Shown: in pieces, positions 1-6,532 of the stretch
How positions within the stretch are numbered: position 1 is the stretch's first letter
Layout of the letters: every line of letters begins with the position of its first letter
NCBI GenBank assembly: GCA_902766325.1
Contig: CACXDF010000070.1
Span: forward strand, 1-7,738
DNA length: 7,738 nucleotides
Direction: 5' to 3'
Origin: an uncultured Eubacteriales bacterium
GTDB taxonomy: Bacteria > Bacillota > Clostridia > Christensenellales > DTU072
Made by a program: the position numbers and the translations under genes
Notes under the pieces: generated by a model
Database searches by the model: none
Told to the model about the DNA's origin: nothing
The model's input: only the letters and a program-made list of their open reading frames with translations

Positions 1-477
1 CGCGTCGCCTATCTGCGCGATCTTACCCATCGTTTCAAGGCATATTTTCATATTTTGACCGTTAAAATTTTCAACTTCGCAAGCAAGCATTTCCAGATTA
101 CGTTTTGCCGCGGCTACCGCTTCCGCTCTTTCGACCTTACCTTGCGTCGCCGGATGAACGACCACTCTGTCGCCGCCCATAATCGTGACTTTTTTCATAC
201 TGTTTAATACGTACATGATACTTTTTGCTATCATTTCCGGATCCGGGTTGGAAAAATTAATGTAATAAGGCGCATGCACGGTCAATTCCACGCCCGCTTC
301 GGTAAAAGCCCGATTGAGTTCTTCGCAACTTTTATCGCTGATATTGATACCTCTACCGAAAGAATACTCGAAAACGTCGATTCTCCTTTCGGCGCACCAC
401 TTGGCCGCTTGCGCCGTGGTCGTATATCCTTCGTCGTAAAAACTGTTACTGTTCCCCGCTACTCCGAATTTTATCAT
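1..477 (-). CDS. Endonuclease IV-like TIM-barrel protein (N-terminal 159 residues, cut by window edge)
   Basis: This gene runs off the left edge; 159 codons are visible without a stop. The product resembles the endonuclease IV / xylose isomerase-like TIM-barrel family. Endonuclease IV uses three metal ions to cut the backbone at abasic sites in base excision repair. Seen in the sequence: HAPYYIN at residues 68-74, VVVHP at 105-109 and ICLETMGK at 145-152. H68, H108 and E148 align with the metal ligands H69, H109 and E145 of E. coli Nfo. The remaining ligands lie outside the window. The HPG that usually follows the second ligand strand is HPA here. The start is set by a GGAGG nine bases upstream, inside the end of ribF, which this gene overlaps by 32 bases. 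It resembles a clostridial branch usually annotated as deoxyribonuclease IV or TIM-barrel protein, so true AP-endonuclease activity is inferred, not proven. Confidence 0.85.
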   Translation of the reverse strand, partial: MIKFGVAGNSNSFYDEGYTTTAQAAKWCAERRIDVFEYSFGRGINISDKSCEELNRAFTEAGVELTVHAPYYINFSNPDPEMIAKSIMYVLNSMKKVTIMGGDRVVVHPATQGKVERAEAVAAAKRNLEMLACEVENFNGQNMKICLETMGKIAQIGDA

Positions 478-1336
478 ACGTTATTTCCTCCGTTTGTTTG
501 ATATCCGAACAAATCTGAATTTTAAGTTCGTCCGCATCGTTATATTTTTTGATCTCGCGCAGAAATGCGATCGGCATAACGGAAATAAATTTTCCGTACA
601 AATTGCCGGAATAATCGATAATATGAGCTTCTACATTGCATTTATTATCGTTAAATGTGGGATGATCGCCGATATTGACGACTGCGGCGTATTCTTTGCC
701 GTCGATGGAGACTTTGGCGGCGTAAACGCCGAACCTCGGCAAAAGTTTGTTATGCGACGGAAGCAGATTAACGGTCGGAAGGCCCATTTCTCTTCCGGCT
801 TTTCGACCTTCTTCCACTATACCGGAAATAAAATACGGCGCCGATAAATACTTATTCGATTCATTGATTTCCCCTCTTGAGATCATATCTCTGATAGCGG
901 TAGTAGAAACCTTATTACCACTGACAAAAAGTATATCGACCACGAAAACGGGAGCGTCTATCAATCGCTTTAAGCAATCTGCGTCTCCGGATGCATTTTT
1001 ACCGAACCGATAATCCGCTCCGACGAAAACGGCGGCAGGATCGAGTTCGTTGATCTTTTTGCAAAAGCTCTCTTTCGACTGAGAAAGGAAATCGCCGTCG
1101 CATGGGAAAACGATTATTTCATCGACGCCGATATTCTTCAAAATAATCTGTCTTTCGCGCAGTAAAAACACTTCTTTTTCTTCACGCCCGACCGAGGACA
1201 AAAACCCGTCTTCAAAAGTACATACGGATAAAGTAAGACCGCGTTCGCGCGCAAAAGAAAGCGCCGAATCGATCAATTTTTTATGACCGAGATGAATACT
1301 GTCGAAATAGCCGAGGGCGATCACGGGTCTATTCAT
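446..1336 (-). CDS. ribF: Bifunctional riboflavin kinase / FAD synthetase
   Basis: Cytosolic bifunctional enzyme that phosphorylates riboflavin to FMN and adenylylates FMN to FAD. At 296 residues it is near the usual length of about 300. The N-terminal nucleotidyltransferase half shows GYFDSIHLGH at residues 9-18, the counterpart of GxFDGxHxGH, then VGADYRFG at 105-112 and STTAIR at 144-149, the counterpart of SSTxIR. The C-terminal riboflavin kinase half shows GLPTVN at 185-190, RFGVYA at 201-206, NIGDHPTF at 221-228 and VEAH at 235-238, whose E236 matches the likely catalytic base. The ATG at 1336 overlaps the truB stop as ATGA, and GAGG lies five bases upstream. The serine at position 13, where the family usually has glycine, is an oddity. 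No FMN riboswitch precedes it, so it appears to be expressed with the operon rather than by flavin supply. Confidence 0.95.
   Translation of the reverse strand: MNRPVIALGYFDSIHLGHKKLIDSALSFARERGLTLSVCTFEDGFLSSVGREEKEVFLLRERQIILKNIGVDEIIVFPCDGDFLSQSKESFCKKINELDPAAVFVGADYRFGKNASGDADCLKRLIDAPVFVVDILFVSGNKVSTTAIRDMISRGEINESNKYLSAPYFISGIVEEGRKAGREMGLPTVNLLPSHNKLLPRFGVYAAKVSIDGKEYAAVVNIGDHPTFNDNKCNVEAHIIDYSGNLYGKFISVMPIAFLREIKKYNDADELKIQICSDIKQTEEITYDKIRSSGEQ
487..491 (-). promoter_or_regulatory. Ribosome binding site of the endonuclease IV-like gene, inside ribF
   Basis: A consensus GGAGG on the minus strand lies nine bases before the ATG at 477. It sits within the last codons of ribF, so the downstream gene can load ribosomes before ribF translation ends. 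It fixes the start of a gene that overlaps ribF by 32 bases. Confidence 0.75.
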
Positions 1337-2205
1337 AACAACCTCGTTTTTATTTTTAACGCGCCGTTTTCATCGGCTTCACCGATACCGACCAGCGTTC
1401 CGTCGTTTAAATAGATCCGTTGAGCGCCGATGACGTCGGATTCGATGGCGACGCCGTTTAAGAGACATAATTCTTTTTCATTAAGTACTTTTTTTGGTAA
1501 TTCTTTTATTGCGGCTTCAATCGGAATGACATATTTCTCGAACGAATCCTGCGCTGATAATAAATCTTTTTCCGAACAACTGTTTTCCAAACGGAACATA
1601 CCGCTTTGTTCCCGACAAAGATAGCTCATAACGGCGGCGGATCCGACCGCATTTCCGAGATCTCGGGCAAGAGAACGAATATATGTTCCGCTACCGCATT
1701 CGATAAGAAATTCATAGCAATCGTCATCGACCTGCGAAAGCAGAGAAAAAGAATAAATTTCGACTTCTTTACCCTGCAAAGTAAAATCTTTTCCTTTTCG
1801 AGCAAGGTCGTACGCTCTTACGCCTCCTACGTTTTTAGCGCTATAGTTAGGCGGAATTTGAATGATTTTGCCTAAAAACGACGGCAAAACCGACTCGATT
1901 ATATCTTTCGTTACCGCTTCGCCGTCAAAAGGAACAAGGGGCGTGCCGAGGTCCAAACTATCGCTTGTCTTACCGAAAACAAATCGCGCTCGATAAATTT
2001 TCTTTTTATCGAGCATAAAATCAAAAAGCCGGGTCGCTCTTCCGAGCGCAACGGGCAAAACGCCGCAAGCCAGAGGATCAAGCGTACCGAGGTGCCCGAC
2101 TTTGGTATCGATCCTATTTTCACGCAATACTTTTTTTACGGCAAAAAGAGCTTTATTAGAGCTCTCTCCGGACGGTTTATTTAAATTTAAAAAACCACTA
2201 AACAT
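1333..2205 (-). CDS. truB: tRNA pseudouridine(55) synthase TruB
   Basis: Converts U55 of tRNA to pseudouridine in the T-loop. From the ATG at 2205 the product has 290 residues, slightly shorter than E. coli (314) or B. subtilis (about 309). Residues 37-44 read GHLGTLDP, with D43 as the catalytic aspartate. Other family motifs are KKKIY at 67-71, PPNYSA near 118-123, RAYDLARKG at 130-138 and CGSGTYIRSLARDLG at 170-184. A short C-terminal PUA-like region follows. An upstream in-frame ATG at 2250 would add 15 residues that do not fit the family, and GFLNLNKPSG should lie at the very N-terminus, so 2205 was chosen. The start overlaps the nrnA end by eight bases and has no evident Shine-Dalgarno sequence, which suggests coupling to nrnA translation. 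The stop overlaps the ribF start. Confidence 0.95.
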   Translation of the reverse strand: MFSGFLNLNKPSGESSNKALFAVKKVLRENRIDTKVGHLGTLDPLACGVLPVALGRATRLFDFMLDKKKIYRARFVFGKTSDSLDLGTPLVPFDGEAVTKDIIESVLPSFLGKIIQIPPNYSAKNVGGVRAYDLARKGKDFTLQGKEVEIYSFSLLSQVDDDCYEFLIECGSGTYIRSLARDLGNAVGSAAVMSYLCREQSGMFRLENSCSEKDLLSAQDSFEKYVIPIEAAIKELPKKVLNEKELCLLNGVAIESDVIGAQRIYLNDGTLVGIGEADENGALKIKTRLL

Positions 2206-3193
2206 ATTGCAATTTGCTTTTGGCAACGGCGAGCAAACTGTCGAAAACATCCTCGAACTTACCGCTCAACCGACAACCGGATGCATTAAAGTGTCCTCCT
2301 CCGCCGAAGGCTTCGGCGCACGCGCGAGCGCTTACTCCGCCTTTAGAACGGAAACTGACCTTAAACCTGTCCGTTCCGCATTCGGAAATGGAAATGGCGA
2401 GCAAAACGGAAGTGATGTTCTGCACTTCGTTTATGATCCCATCGGTATCCTTTTCTTTCGTTCCGGTATCCAAAAAATCCTTTTGGCGGAAAACGATGAC
2501 GGCGAGCTTATTATCAACGAAAAACCTTGTTTCGTTTAATACTCTGATCTTTAGACGGTATACGTTATAGTCAATAAACTTTGTCAAACGACGTGTGATA
2601 TCGGAAAAATCGATATCATACGTTAACAGTTCCGCGGCGATCGAAAAAGTTTCTTCGGAAGTAGACTCGAACGTAAAGTTTCCGCAGTCCGTGACTATAC
2701 CGGCGTACAGTAAGGAAGCGATATCCTTATCGACGGCATTCTTATCGTACCGGCACATGATCTTATAGATGATCTGCGCCGCGCTGCTTGCTTTCTCTTC
2801 GCGTACCGTTACGTCGGCAAAGTCCGAATACGTCTCGTGATGATCGATAACAAGACTCTTTTCGCCTTTATAAAAAAGCGGCAGAGCAAGGTCGCCTATT
2901 CTTCCCGTTTCTCCGAGGTCGACCGCGACGGATAAATCGAAAGTCCGTTTATCGCATTTATTGAGCAAAGATACGTTCGGTAAAAACTTGACGCGTTCCG
3001 GGATCATGGATATCGTTTTGGTATCCGGAGTGAAAACGTATGCTTTTTTGCCCTTATTCCTTAAAAAAGAAGCCAAAGCAAGCGCGCTTCCGATGCAGTC
3101 CGGATCGGGATTGATATGCATAAACACGGCTATCGTTTCCGCTCCTTCAAATAGAGCGATCGCTTCGGAATAATTATTGTTGTTCATCTTCAT
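2198..3193 (-). CDS. nrnA: DHH/DHHA1 phosphoesterase, NrnA type (oligoribonuclease / pAp phosphatase)
   Basis: A 331-residue DHH-family phosphoesterase, close in length to B. subtilis NrnA (313). Characterised NrnA proteins are cytosolic, Mn-dependent, degrade very short RNA oligonucleotides and remove the 3'-phosphate of pAp. Seen in order: HINPDPDCIGS at residues 26-36 (H26, D30, D32), VDLGETGRIG at 91-100, the signature VIDHHE at 115-120, TDCGNF at 168-173, and a C-terminal DHHA1 substrate-binding part with SFRSKGG at 280-286 and GGGGH at 297-301. All expected metal ligands appear present. A cysteine replaces the second threonine of the usual TDTG. The start lies 20 bases inside rbfA and has no clear Shine-Dalgarno sequence; a second ATG two codons on (3187) is an alternative. 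Position between rbfA and truB is common in Clostridia. The exact substrate cannot be read from the sequence. Confidence 0.9.
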   Translation of the reverse strand: MKMNNNNYSEAIALFEGAETIAVFMHINPDPDCIGSALALASFLRNKGKKAYVFTPDTKTISMIPERVKFLPNVSLLNKCDKRTFDLSVAVDLGETGRIGDLALPLFYKGEKSLVIDHHETYSDFADVTVREEKASSAAQIIYKIMCRYDKNAVDKDIASLLYAGIVTDCGNFTFESTSEETFSIAAELLTYDIDFSDITRRLTKFIDYNVYRLKIRVLNETRFFVDNKLAVIVFRQKDFLDTGTKEKDTDGIINEVQNITSVLLAISISECGTDRFKVSFRSKGGVSARACAEAFGGGGHFNASGCRLSGKFEDVFDSLLAVAKSKLQYV

Positions 3194-3521
3194 GCAATTT
3201 TTTTATCAGTCTGTCGATCTTATCGCCGTTTTCAATGGAATGATCCGCGATAAATGTGATATGAGGGACAAGCCGTATTTTCATCTTATCGAAAAGCAAA
3301 CCGCGAATATAAGCGGACGCATTATTGAGAGCGGCTATAGCCCCCTTTTCCATCGACTTATCCATAACGCTGACGTAGGCTTTGGCTGTCTTCAGATCTT
3401 TAGAAGTCGACACGGCCGAAACGCATACGATAGTACATAGGCGGGGGTCCTTCAACTCCCGCGCTATGATCTCGTTAAGTAATTTACGGATCTCATCGTC
3501 GACACGTTCCTGACGAGGCAT
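3174..3521 (-). CDS. rbfA: 30S ribosome-binding factor A
   Basis: Single-domain KH-type factor that binds immature 30S subunits near the 16S rRNA 5' end and aids late maturation and cold adaptation. It has 115 residues, the usual family length. Family features are the N-terminal RVDDEIRKLL, the ELKDPR element at residues 22-27, NNASAYIRG at 66-74 and RLVPHITFIADHS at 83-95. The A-x-G kink of the RbfA KH fold reads A-S-A here (68-70). The ATG overlaps the infB stop as TAATG, and a GGAGGAG made by the last infB codons lies about eight to ten bases upstream, so coupling to IF2 synthesis is likely. Its 3' end overlaps nrnA by 20 bases. No ylxP gene separates it from infB, unlike in Bacillus. Confidence 0.95.
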   Translation of the reverse strand: MPRQERVDDEIRKLLNEIIARELKDPRLCTIVCVSAVSTSKDLKTAKAYVSVMDKSMEKGAIAALNNASAYIRGLLFDKMKIRLVPHITFIADHSIENGDKIDRLIKKLHEDEQQ

Positions 3522-5989
3522 TATTTTTTCTCCTCCAGCATATACGCTTCGATAACGTCATTCTCGTGAATATCGTTATAATTGGTCAATCCGATACCGC
3601 AGTCGTATCCTTCCACGACTTCCTTTACGTCGTCTTTTACTCGGCGCAAAGATGCGATGGAGGTTTCGCAAATAACGACGTTATCGCGAAGCAGACGTAC
3701 TTTTGCGTTTCTGGTGATCTTACCTTCTTTGACCATACATCCGGCGATAGTGCCGACGCTGGAAATACGGAAAAGCTGTCTGACTTCGGCGCGACCGAGG
3801 TGTACTTCGACGAATACCGGCGCAAGCATACCTTTAATGGCTTTTTCAACGTCGTCGATCGCATCGTAAATAACGCGGTAAAGACGAATATCGACGCCGG
3901 ACTTTTCCGCCATATTTTTGGCGTTGGTGTCGGGACGGATATTAAACCCTATTATGATCGCGTTGGTCGTATCGGCTAAGCTGACGTCCGACTCGTTGAT
4001 AGCGCCGACGCCGCTGTGGACGACGTGAACTTTGACTTCGTTATTACTGAGACGCAGGAGCGAAGCCTTGACCGCTTCTACGCTGCCCTGCACGTCCGCT
4101 TTTAGGATCAGGTTAAGATCTTTTAATTTGCCCTCTTCTATTCTGGAGAAGACGTCTTCGAGCGAAGTCTTACGGGCTTTTAGTTTTTCGATCTTTTCTT
4201 TGGCTTTTCTTTCCTCAACGACCTGACGAGACAGTTTTTCGTCTACGACGACCATCATCTGATCTCCGGCGTTTGGTACTTCTTGCAAACCGAGGACGGA
4301 TACGGGCATACTCGGCGTCGCGGAAGAAACCGGACGTCCCTTATCGTCAAACATGGCGCGGACTCTGCCGACCGCCATACCGGCTACGATGAAGTCACCC
4401 GTATGCAAGGTACCGTTCTGGACCAAAACGGTCGCGACGGGACCCTTTCCTTTGTCCAAACGCGCTTCAATGATGGTACCGTGCGCGCTTCTGTTGGGAT
4501 TGGCTTTCAATTCCTGCATTTCGGCAACCATCAAAATAACGTCCAAAAGTTGGTCGATATTCTGACCCGTCTTCGCGCTTACGCGGACTGCGGGCACGTC
4601 GCCGTTCCATTCGTCGACGAGAACGTCGTTTTCGGCAAGCTGTTGCAAAACTTTATCGGGATTGGCCGTAGGTTTATCCATTTTATTGATGGCAACGATC
4701 ATTTGTACGCCGGCCGCCTTGGCATGGTGGATAGCTTCGATCGTTTGCGGCATGATACCGTCGTCCGCCGCGACTACGATGACCGCGATGTCGGTTATAT
4801 TCGCGCCGCGAGCACGCATTGCGGTAAAGGCTTCGTGACCGGGAGTATCCAAAAACGTAATGTTTTTCTTTTCTCCGTTATCCCCGTGGACCTGAATGGT
4901 GTACGCGCCGATATGTTGCGTAATACCGCCCGCTTCGCCGGAAGCAACGTGAGATTTACGGATATAGTCGAGAATAGACGTCTTGCCGTGGTCGACGTGT
5001 CCCATAATGGTAACGATCGGCGGACGCGAAACTTTATTTTGATCGTCGTCCTCGGATTCATCGTGGAACTCGATCAGTTTTTCTTCGCTGGTCTTTTCCA
5101 ATTCCAGTTTCAACGTAACGCCGAATTCGGAAGAAATAAGCTCGGCAGTATCGAAATCGATATTGTCGTTGATCGTTTTGACGATCTGATATTCGAAAAA
5201 CAACTTCTTGATGATCTCCGCAACGGACTTACCGATCTTCTCGCTGAGTTGTTTGATAGTGATATCCGTAGAAGTAATAACGGCGTGATCGATAACGGCG
5301 GCAACGACGGGAGCGTGCTTCTTTTTGTCGTTAGAACCGGATTTACGCACGCGGATCTTAGTGATCTCGCCGCTGATCTCGTCGTATTCGATACTGGACT
5401 GATTCTGTTCGTATCCTTTTTTGATCTTTTCTTTCTTATTCGTTCTTTTCCTGTCATCCATAACGTTACTGTTCTTTTTCTTATCTTTATCGGACAACGG
5501 GACTTTTTTATTGCTGCTGAAACTGGGTTTATCTTCGTGGGTATAAACCTTCGGCTGAGCGGGCGTTGCGGGCGCGGCGGCTTTTTTCTTGGAAGAACCG
5601 ATAAAATCTTCTACGCGGATATCCGCGATATCGCCCGGACGGGGCTTGACTTCCTCTTCTTCCGAAGCGGGCGCCTCGATCGGTTTTTCTTCCGTAACCG
5701 GCTTTGCCGCTTCTTCTTTTGCGGCGACGCTCGCCTTCTCGGCCTCGGCTTTTTCTTGTTGTTCTCTGAGCATGGCCTCTTTTGCCTTCTCGGCAATGGA
5801 TCTCTCCATTTCAAGGCGCGCTTTCTCGTCTAAAAATTCTTGTTTCTTGCGCGAAACGTCTTCGCGAAGACTTTCCACGCTCGCGAGCAGATCTTTGATC
5901 TTCTTTTGTATCAAGCGCGCGGACTTCGCTTCATTATCCGCAATTTGTTTTAAAATTTCCAAACGGTCGCTTTTTTTGACTTCGCTCAT
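3521..5989 (-). CDS. infB: Translation initiation factor IF2
   Basis: GTPase that delivers fMet-tRNA to the 30S subunit and promotes subunit joining; 822 residues. Residues 1-110 form a charged, predicted coiled-coil region. A Lys/Glu-rich linker follows to about 230, and one IF2_N-type domain sits at about 234-296. The G domain carries all motifs: GHVDHGKT 330-337 (P-loop), GITQHIG 355-361 (switch I), DTPGHEAFTA 381-390 (switch II), NKMD 435-438 and SAK 471-473. A beta-barrel domain II spans about 500-600, domain III about 610-720, and the C-terminal fMet-tRNA-binding domain about 722-822. The ATG at 5989 shares ATGA with the ylxQ stop and has a GGAGG seven bases upstream. The N-terminal half is poorly conserved in all IF2 proteins, but here the first residues do not resemble the usual first IF2_N helical domain. 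Confidence 0.98.
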   Translation of the reverse strand: MSEVKKSDRLEILKQIADNEAKSARLIQKKIKDLLASVESLREDVSRKKQEFLDEKARLEMERSIAEKAKEAMLREQQEKAEAEKASVAAKEEAAKPVTEEKPIEAPASEEEEVKPRPGDIADIRVEDFIGSSKKKAAAPATPAQPKVYTHEDKPSFSSNKKVPLSDKDKKKNSNVMDDRKRTNKKEKIKKGYEQNQSSIEYDEISGEITKIRVRKSGSNDKKKHAPVVAAVIDHAVITSTDITIKQLSEKIGKSVAEIIKKLFFEYQIVKTINDNIDFDTAELISSEFGVTLKLELEKTSEEKLIEFHDESEDDDQNKVSRPPIVTIMGHVDHGKTSILDYIRKSHVASGEAGGITQHIGAYTIQVHGDNGEKKNITFLDTPGHEAFTAMRARGANITDIAVIVVAADDGIMPQTIEAIHHAKAAGVQMIVAINKMDKPTANPDKVLQQLAENDVLVDEWNGDVPAVRVSAKTGQNIDQLLDVILMVAEMQELKANPNRSAHGTIIEARLDKGKGPVATVLVQNGTLHTGDFIVAGMAVGRVRAMFDDKGRPVSSATPSMPVSVLGLQEVPNAGDQMMVVVDEKLSRQVVEERKAKEKIEKLKARKTSLEDVFSRIEEGKLKDLNLILKADVQGSVEAVKASLLRLSNNEVKVHVVHSGVGAINESDVSLADTTNAIIIGFNIRPDTNAKNMAEKSGVDIRLYRVIYDAIDDVEKAIKGMLAPVFVEVHLGRAEVRQLFRISSVGTIAGCMVKEGKITRNAKVRLLRDNVVICETSIASLRRVKDDVKEVVEGYDCGIGLTNYNDIHENDVIEAYMLEEKK

Positions 5990-6273
5990 GAATTTTCCTC
6001 CATTTCTTTAATGATCGCCGACGCGAGATTCTTTTCGCACACCCCTATCGCCAAACAATTTTTGCCGGGCAATATCTCTGACATGGGCGCCGAAAACACG
6101 GCGGACTTTTTACAACTCGATAACAATTTCTTTTTGCTGTTATCGCTTAGCTTCTCATCGTAAAGCACAACAAAAGGCTCTTTTTTTGCGCTTAATATGT
6201 TATCGATACCGATTTTAGCTTTACCGGCTTTAACTGAAAAACCGACGTAACTACGAATTTTTTCTGTTTTCAT
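5986..6273 (-). CDS. ylxQ: L7Ae-like RNA-binding protein YlxQ
   Basis: Small L7Ae/L30e-type protein of 95 residues. Relatives bind RNA, in several cases kink-turns; the role of YlxQ is not established. Family traits seen are SVKAGKAKIG at residues 13-22, SDNSKKKL at 43-50 (the counterpart of S-x-N-T-x-K-K) and a C-terminal hydrophobic strand and helix, LAIGVCEKNLASAII. The RNA-contacting segment after the first glycine is divergent: G22-I-D, where B. subtilis has G-E-D. The start was placed at 6273 because it gives the family N-terminus and follows a GGAGGAG run, although the spacing is only about three bases. An upstream ATG at 6303 would add ten unconserved residues. It overlaps ylxR by 23 bases and infB by four, so coupling on both sides is likely. 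Confidence 0.85.
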   Translation of the reverse strand: MKTEKIRSYVGFSVKAGKAKIGIDNILSAKKEPFVVLYDEKLSDNSKKKLLSSCKKSAVFSAPMSEILPGKNCLAIGVCEKNLASAIIKEMEENS

Positions 6274-6529
6274 ACTCCTCCGAGAGAGCTGCGTACACTT
6301 CATCCGGGATCTGGGTGCGAAAAGCGTGATTGATCATTTTCTTTTTCAAACATTTTTCGACGCACTCCGGATTATCGCATAAATACGCTCCTCTGCCGTT
6401 GGCCTTAAGAGTCCGATCGAAAAAATAGTTTCCGTCGACCCCTCTCACGATCCGAAGCAACTGCTTTTTCGGGATCATGTTTTTACAGACGATGCACATT
6501 CGCATCGGTACCGATTTGGCTTTTTCCAT
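6251..6529 (-). CDS. ylxR: YlxR family protein (RNase P modulator RnpM)
   Basis: A 92-residue basic protein of the YlxR/DUF448 family. In B. subtilis this protein, renamed RnpM, has been reported to bind RNase P RNA and modulate its activity in vitro; that role is carried over here by homology. Family motifs are PMRMCIVC at residues 8-15, KKQLLRIV at 21-28 and NGRGAYLC at 44-51, followed by an Ala-Phe-Arg near 69-71. Four cysteines are arranged as C12-x2-C15 and C51-x4-C56. They look like metal-binding pairs, but I do not know of proof that the family binds zinc. The ATG lies three bases after the nusA stop. A GGAGAAG sequence formed by the last nusA codons serves as a likely ribosome binding site, a little far upstream. 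Confidence 0.93.
   Translation of the reverse strand: MEKAKSVPMRMCIVCKNMIPKKQLLRIVRGVDGNYFFDRTLKANGRGAYLCDNPECVEKCLKKKMINHAFRTQIPDEVYAALSEEYENRKNS
6277..6281 (-). promoter_or_regulatory. Ribosome binding site of ylxQ, closely spaced
   Basis: GGAGG on the minus strand, within the 3' end of ylxR, lies only three bases before the ATG at 6273. The tight spacing may lower initiation efficiency, but the site supports this start over the upstream ATG at 6303, which has no comparable sequence before it. Confidence 0.55.
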
Positions 6530-6532
6530 ATA

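Noticed and set aside
494..847. Plus-strand open frames opposite ribF, and similar ones opposite nusA (7085-7516), truB and nrnA
   Set aside because: They lie within well-supported minus-strand genes, show no family motif, and have the composition expected from antisense reading.
2206..2250. Upstream ATG for truB at 2250 adding 15 residues
   Set aside because: The added residues do not fit the TruB N-terminus. GAGG directly abuts this ATG with no spacing, and the family pattern begins at the Met at 2205.
2302..2318. Perfect palindrome with 8-base arms around one base, cgccgaag-g-cttcggcg
   Set aside because: It lies in the nrnA codons for the conserved Ala-Glu-Ala-Phe-Gly-Gly segment and is explained by codon choice. 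There is no second copy and no spacer suited to a stable hairpin.
5459..5461. Internal ATG in infB (Met177), considered as a second IF2 isoform start
   Set aside because: The upstream bases are Lys/Asp/Asn codons without a Shine-Dalgarno sequence, so there is no sequence support for internal initiation.
4283..5833. A 516-codon open frame on the plus strand opposite infB
   Set aside because: It is fully antisense to IF2, whose motifs are intact. Its Phe- and Asp/Val-rich composition follows from the reversed Lys, Glu and Asp codons of infB. It shows no recognisable domain and no credible ribosome binding site.
6274..6303. Upstream ATG for ylxQ at 6303 adding ten residues
   Set aside because: No ribosome binding site precedes it and the added residues do not match the family. 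The GGAGGAG lies just before the Met at 6273.
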